DNA of 64,000 nt. Origin: Eleusine coracana subsp. coracana (taxonomy: Eukaryota; Streptophyta; Magnoliopsida; Poales; Poaceae). The notes below the pieces were generated by a model. That model saw nothing but the letters and a program-made list of their open reading frames with translations, searched no databases and was not told where the DNA came from. Made by a program: the position numbers and the translations under genes. Below, one piece after another: positions 1 to 9,525 of the stretch; the stretch's first letter is position 1, and the number at the start of each line of letters is the position of its first letter. Location of the stretch: NCBI GenBank assembly GCA_032690845.1, contig CM064429.1, positions 17,875,013-17,939,012 on the forward strand. Reading direction: 5' to 3'.

Positions 1-184
1 CTGAACCACACAAAGGAGAGGTGATGCTCTTGCAAATCACAGGAAACACAAGAACAAGTGATAGAGAAAACTCCCAATCCTCAAGGGGGCACTTATGGCA
101 CAAACCCTAAGGATAAGAGCAATATGCTTCTCTATTTTTCTGAGTTCAATTCGTGGTTAGGGTTTCCACAAGGTGAACAAGGGT

Positions 185-192
185 TATTTATA
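185..192 (-). promoter_or_regulatory. Candidate TATA box of element A LTR
   Basis: The minus strand reads TATAAATA here, inside the LTR and downstream (in element orientation) of the 80-bp tandem repeats. Position and sequence fit a pol II LTR promoter. There is no second LTR copy in the window to confirm it. Confidence 0.35.
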
Positions 193-240
193 CTAGGAAC
201 ACCCCTCCTAGCTAGGCCAAATCGACACAGAAACAAAAAA

Positions 241-481
241 GTAATATCCGTTTAGATCGGGCAAGTCTGAACTGGGTAAAAGGAACACTTTTTAAGAAAA
301 AGTAACACGCCCTAAGAAAAAGTAACATCTATTTAGATTGGACAGGTCTGAACTAGAAAAAGGAACATTCCCTAAGAAAAATTAACACGTCCTAAGAAAA
401 AGTAACATCCGTTCAGATCAGACAAGTCCGAACTAGAAAAAGGAACACTTCCGGAGTAAAAGCAACACGCCCTAAGCAAAA
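241..481. repeat. Three 80-bp tandem repeats in LTR of element A
   Basis: Units start at 241, 322 and 402 (81, 80 and 80 bp). Each holds a 20-bp imperfect palindrome of the type AGATCGGGCAAGTCTGAACT followed by copies of a CCTAAGAAAAAGTAACA motif. A partial fourth start is seen at 482. They lie 50-290 bp upstream of the candidate TATA box in element orientation and look like an amplified upstream regulatory block. Confidence 0.75.
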
Positions 482-708
482 GTAACACGCCCTGAAGTTT
501 GGAGCAGTCTTCACTAAAACAGGCATAACTCTCTCCGCATAGATCCAATGGACGCGCCGTTTGTTGCACATGAAAGTAGACTTCAAGACCTTCCATCCAT
601 ATATAATACTTAGGGTTGTACCTCTTAGAATGATACAGAATTCATCATGAAGTTGAAGGACAGAATTTGGGCTTCAGCACGTCGACTTCAACTTGCTCTC
701 TTTGGGCA

Positions 709-2064
709 TCAAATAGCCACCATGTCTTGAACCTTTGCTTGAAACCTGAGGACAAGTAATGCACCTCCATTAGGTAGTACATGACTCTTATGAGATGCAT
801 GTTCACAATCATTAAGGAAAAGATTCACCTCATGTTGTAATTGCTTTGCTTTGGCTCGAGTCATTGGTCTCTCATAGGTGTAGTCGTGAGGGAGGTCCTC
901 ATCATCCTCCCCTTCTTCAAAAAGAGTCGACCTCGACTCTGATCCTTCATGATCATGGAATGGAGACAAATCAGCAACATTGAAGGTGTTGCTCGCTGCA
1001 TATTCATCTCCTCGAAGTTCAATCTTGTAGGCATTGTCATTTATCCTTGGAGGGACCTTGAATGGGCCATCACCTCGGGGCAGCAACTTGGACTTTCGTT
1101 TCTTTGAAAATCTATCCTTCCGAAGGTGAACCCAAACATAGTCACCGGGCTCAAAGATCACCTTCTTGCGGTTCCTATTTGCCTTTGTAGCATAGTACTC
1201 TGATTTCCTCTCAATATCCTGCTTGGTCTTCATGTGGATTTTCCTCACAGTGTCAGCCCTCTTGGAAGCCTCCATGTTGGCACGTTCTTGAAGTGGAAGT
1301 GGCAACAAGTCAAGTGGTGTAATGGGCTTGAAACCATATACAACTTCAAATGGGCACATCTGCGTTGTTGAGTGGACTGCCCTATTATATGCAAACTCAA
1401 CATGTGGCAAGCAATCCTCCCACTCCTTTAGGTTCTTCTTGATCATTGTTCGTAGCAACATGGAAAGTGTACGGTTCACCACCTCCGTTTGTCCTTCAGT
1501 TTGTGGGTGACAAGTTGTTGAAAACAACAACTTTGTCCCAAGCTTGGCCCATAAAGTCTTCCAAAAATAGCTCATGAACTTCACATATCGGTCTAAAACA
1601 ATGGTCCTGGGCACGCCATGTAATCTCACAATTTCCCTGAAAAACAAGTCAGCTACATGTGACGCATCATCGCTCTTATGACAGGGAATAAAATGTGCCA
1701 TCTTTGAGAACCTATCCACAACAACAAAAACTGAATCCCTCCCCTTCTTAGTTCTTGGTAATCCTAGAACAAAATCCATGCTTATGTCTTCCCATGGTGC
1801 ATTTGGAGTGGGGAGTGGAGTATACAAACCGTGGAGGTTCAGTTTTGACTTAGCCTTGTGACATGTTGTACATCGCTGCACAAACCTCTCCACATCACGT
1901 CTCATCTTTTGCCAATAGAAGTGATCACTCAGCAGCAAGTAGGTATTTTCTCTCCCAAAGTGGCCCATCAAACCACCCATGTTTGATTCCTGCAATAAAA
2001 GCAAACGAATAGACGAATCTGGAACACACAATTTGTTAGCTCGGAACACGAATCCATCATGCAA
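709..2064 (-). pseudogene. Integrase of element A, ending inside the LTR
   Basis: A 451-codon open frame. Residues about 35-75 hold the HHCC zinc-binding region (HFGRENTY, then CTTCHK). The core follows with the first catalytic Asp in ISMDFVLGLP, the second in IVLDRYVKF and the Glu in EGQTEVVNRTL, so all three acidic residues are present although the region around the second is altered relative to the usual SDRD. The C-terminal domain contains GDGPFKVPPR and FNVADLSPF, then an acidic GEDDEDLP and a basic MTRAKAKQLQ tail encoded within the 3' LTR. It is separated from RNase H upstream by a stop near 2065-2088. It would catalyse strand transfer of element cDNA if it were part of an intact polyprotein. 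Confidence 0.85.
905..917 (-). other. Polypurine tract of element A
   Basis: The minus strand reads GAAGAAGGGGAGGA immediately before TGATGAGG at the LTR start. A purine run at this place primes plus-strand DNA synthesis in LTR retrotransposons. It also encodes the EEGEDDE stretch of pol. Confidence 0.55.
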
Positions 2065-2088
2065 ATGGTACTTGTCCCACCCTTTTCC

Positions 2089-2751
2089 TTATTGACATTT
2101 TAAGTATGGTTCTGCAAAAACAAGGTCAGCAACATACAACTCCTTTATGTTTTCTAATCCTGGGACCTTGACCTCCAATTGATTAAGCAAAACACTTTTC
2201 CATGATAAAGCATCAGCAACAACATTTTCTTTCCCCTTCTTGTACTTAACAACATAGGGAAAAGACTCAATGAACCCAACCCACTTGGCATGCCTACGGT
2301 TCAGTTTTGCTTGGCCTTTCAAGTATTTTAAAGCCTCATGATCAGAATGAATGATAAATTCTTTAGGCCAAAAATAATGTTGCCAAGTTTCAGGCACACG
2401 AACTAAAGCATATAATTCTCTATCATACACAGGATAATTTAGTTGAGCACCACCAAGATTCTCACTAAAATATGATATGGGTTTGCCTTCTTGCATTAGG
2501 ACACCTCCTATGCCTATCCCACTAGCATCACATTCTATCTCAAAGGATTTATTAAAATCAGGTAAAGAAAGCAATGAGGCTGAAGTTAAACAATTTTTTA
2601 ACTCTTGAAAAGCAGCTTCTTGTGACTTACCCCACACAAATTCAACACCCTTCTTGGTTAGCTCATTCAATGGGGCTGCAATGGTGCTGAAATTATTCAC
2701 AAAGTGCCGGTAGAAGCCGGCAAGACCATGAAAACTTCTCACTTGGCTCAC
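2089..2751 (-). pseudogene. RT connection and RNase H domain of element A
   Basis: The 220-residue frame starts in the RT thumb/connection (FHGLAGFYRHFVNNFSTIAA) and continues into RNase H (FEIECDASGIGIGGVL, with the first catalytic Asp, then DRELYALVR, IHSDHEALKYL and VVADALS). This domain degrades the RNA strand of the RNA-DNA hybrid during reverse transcription. It is separated from the RT palm by a frame break near 2752-2766 and from integrase by a stop. Confidence 0.85.
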
Positions 2752-2766
2752 ATTGACAGGAGTTGG

Positions 2767-3595
2767 TCAATCCTTGATAGCTTCGAGCTTGGATTCATCA
2801 ACCTCCAGCCCCTGTCCTGAAACAACAAAGCCCAAGAACACAACCTTGTCGGTGCAAAAGGTGGACTTTTCTAGGTTAGCATACAATTTTTCAGTTCTAA
2901 GCACCTCCAACACCATTTTGATGTGTTCAACATATTCTTCTAGGGTGCGGCTATGTATCAATATGTCATCAAAATAAACCACCACAAATTTTCCAATGAA
3001 AGCCCTCAAAACATGATTCATTAAGCGCATAAAAGTGCTAGGTATTAGTTAAACCAAAAGGCATCACTAGCCACTCATACAACCCAAATTTTGTTTTAAA
3101 GGCTGTCTTCCATTCATCTCCTTTCTTCATTCTAATCTGATGGTATCCACTACGTAGGTCAATTTTAGAGAAAATAACAGAAGCACTAAGTTCATCAAGC
3201 ACGTCATTAAGCCTAGGAATAGGATGACGATATCGGATAGTGATATTGTTAATAGCTCTACAATCAACACACATCCTCCAAGTACTATCTTTCTTTGGAA
3301 CAGGAATAACAGGGACATCACAAGGACTAAGACTCTCGCGTATATACCCTTTGTCAAGTAGTGCTTGCACTTGTCACTGAATTTCCTTTGTTTCTTCCGG
3401 GTTGGTGCGGTACGGTGGTCGGTTTGGAAGAGAAGCTCTAGGAATGAGATCAATTTGATGCTCAATCCCACGAAGTGGGGGTAGGCCAGCAGGTACCTCC
3501 TCCGGAGAAACATCATTGAATACCTGCAACACATTAGAAACAACACTAGAAAGAGAGGTCATGTTGTTAGTGGAAAGAATTGCATCTTTGTACAA
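2767..3595 (-). pseudogene. Reverse transcriptase of element A, three frames
   Basis: From right to left: 3374-3595 is the protease-RT linker with the PPLRGIEHQIDL and NRPPYRTNPEET motifs typical of this group. 3038-3370 is RT finger/palm (MCVDCRAINNITIRYRHPIP, FSKIDLRSGYHQIRM). 2767-3030 holds the active-site YFDDILIHS and VFLGFVVSGQG. The catalytic YxDD motif is intact, but frame breaks near 3031-3037 and 3371 divide the domain, so this is a decayed copy. Confidence 0.85.
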
Positions 3596-3622
3596 GAGTA
3601 AAAAATGCGTTATGTTAGGGTT

Positions 3623-4240
3623 TTATCTCATTTCTTTCATCTTAGATTTTGTGGCTATAGCAACCATACTTTTTCTCTCATGCTCTCTTTTTCCACTCAT
3701 GTTTGGCTTGGGGCGCTCACTCATCAATTTGTGGACAGCACTAGTGTTTTTATTTTCTCTCTTACTCTCACTCATTTTCTTTTGCATGTTGGCTGTTATG
3801 ATTCGAGTGGGAGTCATGGGCAGTAGCTTGACACACTTTCCTTGCCATTTGAAAGCATATGTATTGTCACGGCCATCATGTAAAGCATGCCTATGAAATT
3901 GCCATGGCCTTCCCAACAGCAAGTGACAAACCGTCATGGGCACAACATCACACTCAACAATGTCGATGTAATCATGTATGCTGAAAGTCACCCTCACCAA
4001 ATATTGCACCTTGTCATCTCCGCAATTGCTGAACCATTGCACATGATATGGATGGGGATGTTTTATCATGGTCAGCCCAAATTTATCACACATTTCTTTG
4101 CTAGCAAGGTTGTGGCAGCTACCACCATCAATTATCAATTTGACCAACTTTTTGTTTACCTTGGCTTGGGTCTGAAATAAGTTGAACTTCTGTGCTTGTT
4201 CTTCATCTTTGAGCTGAACACATAATGCTTTGGTGACCAC
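3623..4240 (-). pseudogene. Retropepsin-like protease of element A
   Basis: The frame contains an aspartic-protease signature IIDGGSCHNLAS, followed by PHPYHVQWF, a CDVVPM segment and LLGRPWQF, the second conserved element of plant Ty3 proteases. The active-site motif is DGGS, where retroviral-type proteases have D[ST]G; this variant recurs as DGAS in C and DGES in E, so it seems a lineage trait. It would cleave the Gag-Pol polyprotein. Confidence 0.8.
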
Positions 4241-4430
4241 AATGGTGTTACCGGCTTCAAACGTATAGCTTTCGTACTCACCTTGTTCAGATTCTTATGC
4301 ATCATCAAACTTGTCATTTTCAGCAGCAGTGTCATACTCATTTTCTCCAACGGAATCATATTCTTCACCTTCTCTAACAATCACAACTCGATTGTTTGGA
4401 CAGTCCTTGATGACATGGCCTCTACCCAAG
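4241..4430 (-). pseudogene. Gag C-terminus of element A, cut in the zinc knuckle
   Basis: Minus-strand translation next to the junction gives the second half of a CCHC knuckle (GRGHVIKDCPNN) followed by an acidic stretch. The first Cys pair of the knuckle is missing because element B begins at 4431. The upstream part of gag is not found elsewhere in the window. Confidence 0.75.
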
Positions 4431-5234
4431 TGAACGGACCTTGATGTCGCCTAGAGGGGGGGGGGGGGGGTGAATAAGCGAAACTGAAATCAATAAAACT
4501 TTTTCTCACATATTAGTACAACCCGGTCAGACCTCCTTACATAGGCAGAACTTTTCACGTAGAATAGTTCAACCCGGTCTGACCTCCTTGTTAACCCGGT
4601 CAGACCGCCTTGCATAGGCAGAAATAGATCCGCTCTCCAAATTTGAATTCTAGCTCAAACCAAAACTTGAGGTGATGCTTCAGAGATTTTCCTTAGCATG
4701 TACACATAGTACCTACACATAAATGAGCACACCAAAGTAGATCGAAGCGGAAGCACAAGTATAAGCTCAAAAACAACTAGGAATGAAAACCAGCAAGGAG
4801 ACACAAGATTTGTTTCACCGAAGTTCAGGACCACCAACCGTGATCCCTACGTCTCCGTTGAGGAAGATTGAGTTGCTCACAAGGCCAACTCCAAGCCGGG
4901 TCTATTTCAACATCTTTCCCCAAATCCACTAACTCGATCTTTTTCACACCAGAGGCAGGATCATAGCCCTCACAAACTTTCCCAAAGCTCACCACAAGCT
5001 TGGGAGCTCTAGGGCGATGCCTAGCTGTCTTGGAGGCTCCAAGAGTAACCAATGATTCACAAGTTGCTTGACATAGACCAAAGGGCTCAAGGCTTAGGAT
5101 TTGTTCACTAATGCTTCACACACTCAAATCTCTCAACCCAACTAAAGATTTTGCACAAAGTACTTAGATCTCACAAAGAGAGGTTGGGGAGAGCTCAATT
5201 GTCCGTTGGAATGCTATAGAGTCGGGTAGGAACC
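4431..5234 (-). repeat. 3' LTR of element B (minimum extent)
   Basis: This stretch aligns throughout with 13639-14463, including the run after CCTAGA (about 15 G here, 9 G in the other copy), the paired palindromes and the GAGTCGGG segment. The true LTR may run further right. The other copy is truncated so its outer limit cannot be fixed, but the polypurine tract at 7403-7413 is the furthest it could reach. Confidence 0.75.
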
Positions 5235-6370
5235 AGCTACAACCGAAGGGAGAGGTGGAGGACTATTTAAAGGCTGTTTGGAAAACTAGCCATTGGAACT
5301 GTCAGGCTCAGGGCGGTCTGACCTGGTTGCCCACCCAGCCTGATCACCTTCTACTGATAGACAACCAAATAGGAAAAACATAGCAGCCCTCATTGACCAC
5401 TAACTTGGTTGCTCAAGACACCTAAAAAGCAACCCTTGACTCACTTAGGCCAAAAACTCACTAACCCAGAAACTGACTCCATAAAAACTAGTTCAAGGCG
5501 GTCTGACCTCCTTGACAAGGCGGTCTGACCTCCTTGACCTGACAGAACTCGAGGTTGGGGTTTAAATTAACTTGAAAAGATTTCTCACTGAGATTTTGAG
5601 CAATTTGACTTTGTAAATCAACACATGTTGCATCCCTCTTGATAGTACGGCATACCTATACTCAAGAAATAGATAAAAACAAATTATTCTTCCACTTGAG
5701 CTTGATATAAATCCTTATGCCAAAATGCTTCACATTTTGCTTCATGAGGGTAGGCAACATTTTCTTCATATGAGCATATCCACCTTGAGTTGATGACCAT
5801 GTATATTTATTCCATGCATGCAAAAATTCAATTTTGTATCCAAGTCAACTTTTCTTCTTTGATTCATAAATAATTGACACTTAGAGACATGTCAATCTCC
5901 ATGGCTTCTTTTGATACATCGGATTCAGGCATCCACTTGCTCTTCTCCATCACAAAGGTCCTTCGGCGCCAAGCCCTCATGCTTGCCCTTCTCCAATGTA
6001 TGGTCCGTCGTAGCCAAGTCCTTGCCAACCCTTCATCAAATTACCATCATGATTCACATCTCTCTTTGTATCATCCGTTAGCATACATTTGTCATTTTTC
6101 TTCATGTCGTATTGATATTGATTGCTTTGATATGTCCATGAGATTTAGATCACCATTATTGCATATGGTGATAATTTCAATAAACAACGTGTGACATATC
6201 ATCCAAGCTTCTTTTTCTTCATGTAATATATGGCATAGAATTCCATTAGTGATCATCCATGTAGCTTCACCATTATCACATCCTTTATCATATGGCATAC
6301 AAAATATACATGTAGAGTATCCATATACATCCATGTCTTGATATATCAATGTTCATAGTAAATTACATTA
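5235..6370 (-). other. Non-coding part of element B, LTR or 3' UTR
   Basis: No credible ORF. It includes an AT-rich TATA-like TTTAAATAG on the minus strand near 5264, paired GGTCTGACC motifs at 5311-5326 and 5497-5530, and AT-rich sequence beyond 5580. It is either the distal part of a long LTR or 3' untranslated DNA. Confidence 0.5.
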
Positions 6371-6382
6371 ACTCTGATACCA
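6371..6382 (-). other. Primer-binding-site-like motif beside inverted repeat
   Basis: The minus strand reads TGGTATCAGAGT, 11 of 12 bases of the usual plant initiator tRNA-Met primer site, immediately after the end of the inverted repeat block. There is no gag start following it. Confidence 0.5.
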
Positions 6383-7402
6383 AAGAAGAAAGGATTAAAG
6401 CATCAAGATATATCTCAAAGTGTCCAAGGAGCAGAAAAATCAGTTATTGTGGTTCTCGGAGTTTACGGTTCTCGGAGTCTCCAAACCGAGAAGTTGTATC
6501 TTTTCAGTTTCTCTGCCTAAGCAAGCCGATTAGACCGGGTTGGCAAATAGGTCAGACCGGGTTGAATTGTTTTCCAGAACCTTGGTCTGTAATAATTGTG
6601 CTTCTCCTCGTGTGGACATGAGAACAAATTCTAATGTGTGCTACTATGTGTTTGAGTACCTTGTTTATCTAAGTGATATATGTGTTAGTATGACTCATTT
6701 TTGTTGAATGGTGTTTTGTTGGTTGTTGCAAAAATCAGTCAAACCCGGTCAGGCCGGGTTGACAAGGCGGTCTGGCCGCCTTGTACTGAGTTTTGCACTT
6801 TTCCTTCTCTTTGTATTGTGCTTTGTCATATGCATCACGTAATATCACTTCACACTGTGTTTTGCACCCCACGGATACAGTGGTATAGGAGGAGCTCCAT
6901 ATTTTCATTGAATATAGGAGGAGCAGTGTATCCGTGGGGTGCAAAACACAGTGTGAAGTGATATTACGTGATGCATATAACAAAGCACAAAACAAAGACA
7001 AGGAAAAGTGCAAAACTTAGTACAAGGCGGCCAGACCGCCTTGTCAACCCGGCCTGATCGGGTTTGACTGATTTTTTGCAACAACCAACAAAACACCATT
7101 CATCAAAAATGAGTCATACTAACACAAATATCACTTAGATAAATAAGGTACTCAAACACATAGTAGCACACATTACAATTTGTTCTCATGTCCACACGAG
7201 GAGAAGCACAATTATTACAGACCAAGGTTCTAGAAAACAATACAACCCGGTCTGACTGGCTTGCATAGGCAGAGAAACTGAAAAGATACAAATTCTCGGT
7301 TTTGAGACTCTGAGAACCACAATCTCCGAGAACCACAATAACTGATTTTTCTACTCCTTGGACACTTTGAGACATATCCTGATGCTTTAATCCTTTCTTC
7401 TT
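6383..7402. repeat. Long inverted repeat, about 490-bp arms
   Basis: 6383-6881 is the reverse complement of 6925-7402 with few mismatches, leaving a loop of roughly 43 bp. The outer ends of the arms are AAGAAGAAAGG and its complement. The left arm abuts the complement of a tRNA-Met primer site (6371-6382) and the right arm abuts the complement of a polypurine tract (7403-7413), so the block occupies exactly the place an LTR would. The arms contain paired palindrome motifs. Confidence 0.85.
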
Positions 7403-7413
7403 CTCCCCCTTTT
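7403..7413 (-). other. Polypurine tract of element B
   Basis: The minus strand reads AAAAGGGGGAG at the end of the extra ORF region and directly before the inverted repeat. Composition and position fit the plus-strand primer of an LTR retrotransposon. Confidence 0.6.
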
Positions 7414-9525
7414 GTCAACAATTATCCAAAAAGAAGAAACAAGGAGTCCAAAGGAGTGATGTGCTGCTGCTCTACTGAAAGTCATTGCCGTCACCACTAA
7501 GAGTGTAGTCATGTGGACCCTGCTAATGCGCTGTAGTAGAATCATAACTAAAGAGGTTGGCACCGAATTCTTCAAGACCGCTACGCCTAGGTGGATCCTC
7601 TGAAGGAGGAGGAGGCGAAGGTCGGAACTGCTGAGGGGTAGCATCAAAAGACTGTGTAGGTACATAGCTACTAGTTGGCCGATCACTAGACAAGCCCCAC
7701 ATAACCAGCAATAAAAGGATCTGAAGATTCCACATGTCCACCCCTGCTGCTAGACCCATTAATCTGAGAGTAGTAGTCTTCCTCTTGCCATTTGGTGTAT
7801 CTTTCCATTAGAGGTGTTGGTGGCCGTTCTTTTTGTCTAGGTGGTGAGGGAGGTTCCAAAGGAAATTAAGCTCTCTCAATTCTTCTCAATCGTCTAGACA
7901 AATCTGCTCTCTCTTCTCTTGCATGAGTTTCCACATCATGATGTGTTCTGCACATGCCAAAAACCATGTTGAAAAGCTTCTTGATCAGAGAGGTGGATTT
8001 TTCATGGCGCTGAGGAGACTAGGTCTGCCAATGTCCAGGCAACCCGGTCTGACCGCCCTGTAAACCCGGTCTGACCTGGTTTACCTGCGGCAGAGACTGC
8101 TGTACCGACTAATCTGGCTGATCTGGCTGAGGTGGCTCTTCATTTAGTTGGATTAGGATGGGTTTATTTGATGGAGGGGGCCTAAGGGGTTTGTGAGGAT
8201 GAGGTTGCTCTATTGGATAGTTAAACTTAGTTAATTCCTCAATCATGAACATAAGATATGGACCAAAACCACAAGATTTCTGCGGGTCCATGGAGCTAAG
8301 CTTAATTTCCTCCCAAATGAAATCCATCACACTGAACTCTTGTGCACCAACTCACATCCTTGCTAATAGATTCTTTGTAAGGAGAGTGATATCTGAGGGA
8401 TTTCCATCTCTAGGAGCAATAGTCCTCCTAAACAACCTGTTCAGAACTGAGTAATAGGTGTACAAACCCTTTACAAGTCCCACATTCACCCTATCACTCG
8501 GTGGATACATGAACTCCAATTGTTCTCTAGGCAAAGGGTTTTCAAGATGAATTTTCTCACGGTCATTGTCCTCCTTCCCAATGCCAAAGAGCCAAGCAAA
8601 CCGGTAATAGGAGATAGAATGATGTTCTCCTTAGGTCATCCAGTGCATTGTCCTCACATTTCCAGCTTCCTCAAAGAACACAGTGGCATAGAACTGGGCA
8701 ATAATTTCAATGTTCCAATCATACTTAAAACCCATCAACTTTTTGATGTGTGTCCTCTCACAAGCTTCTATGACTTGATCAAAAATAGGATTTCTCTCTT
8801 GTTTCCATGTAGTACCAATCCACCCATTGAGCTTCTGACACTACTGTGTCTTTGGTCATAAGCACGGTCTCATAGTAATCCTGCTGAGAGTTGATCCAAA
8901 ATCTATAGTCAAAGCTTCTCTTATCTCCGTTGCACATATTTTTCTTTCTCCATTTCATCACTTTACTTTTTGACCCTCGACCTTTATAGCATTCTGGCAC
9001 ATGTGTGGGAGGTCTAGTAGGGGCGTGCATAACTGGCTTTGCTGGATATGTTTCTTTCAAAACACGACTGACAATTTCCATGTCTCCAAGATCTCCATGC
9101 TCAGCCTCATCACCAGTATCATCATTAGCATCATCATCCTCCTCACTCTCACTCTCACTCTCATCAGCTGTTGCTATCTCTTCCTCATTTGCCTGGAAAG
9201 TTTCATCCTCCAACTCTTCTTCCTCATCATCACCACTAGTCTCATCACTAGTGTCCTCAAGCATCTCCTCATCTTTGGCTGCAACAAAACTATCAATGAG
9301 CATGCTGGCCCGACCAAAATCCTTGTGTATTTGCTTAGGTCGGCAACCGGCCATACCTGCAGCTTTTCCCATAGCAGCATTTGAGCTACCACTAGTCTCT
9401 TGCTCAAATCTCCTCTTTTTGCTCCTTTCATGCCAAGACCCTGCCATACTGCCCTTCCTGAGAAAAGGAGACGAATAATCCATGTAAAAGACCCTGGGAG
9501 CAACTAAGAATTGACACAGAATCAA
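7414..9525 (-). pseudogene. Extra acidic ORF of element B (ATHILA-ORF1-like)
   Basis: 8779-9525 encodes a serine/basic start, then a strongly acidic stretch (residues about 75-145, runs of D, E and S) and a basic patch. After one frameshift near 8785 and in-frame stops near 8632 and 8352, the same protein continues with AQFYATVFFEEAGN, YYRFAWLFGIG, NRLFRRTIAPRDG and FSVMDFIWEEIKLSS, then a Pro-rich tail (7523-7759). The segment order and several aligned positions match the extra ORF of element D at 29929-31458. The role is unknown; such ORFs accompany gag in pol-less grass elements. Confidence 0.6.

Larger units (their letters stand above)
1..904 (-). repeat. 3' LTR of element A, truncated by window start
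   Basis: On the minus strand the LTR begins TGATGAGGACC directly after a purine tract (complement of 905-917) and after the GEDDED segment of pol, the same geometry as in elements C and E further right. The pol frame continues into this LTR and stops at 709. The distal end of the LTR is not in the window. Confidence 0.7.
1..4430 (-). mobile_element. CRM-like Ty3/gypsy element A (3' half, decayed)
   Basis: On the minus strand this reads gag zinc knuckle, retropepsin, reverse transcriptase, RNase H, integrase and then the 3' LTR, the domain order of Ty3/gypsy elements. The integrase tail, with RGDGPFKV, INDNAYKI and FNVADLSPF type segments and an MTRAKAKQL basic stretch, resembles the CRM/Retrosat-like group of grass elements; that assignment is from memory of the families. 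The gag end is interrupted at 4430/4431 by element B, and the LTR runs off the window start. Frameshifts and stops separate the domains, so this copy cannot make a complete polyprotein. Confidence 0.85.

Noticed and set aside
9001..9478. Plus-strand Ser-rich ORFs opposite the acidic part of the B extra ORF
   Set aside because: Low-complexity Ser is the antisense of Asp/Glu/Ser codon runs (GAT/GAA/TCA); an artefact.
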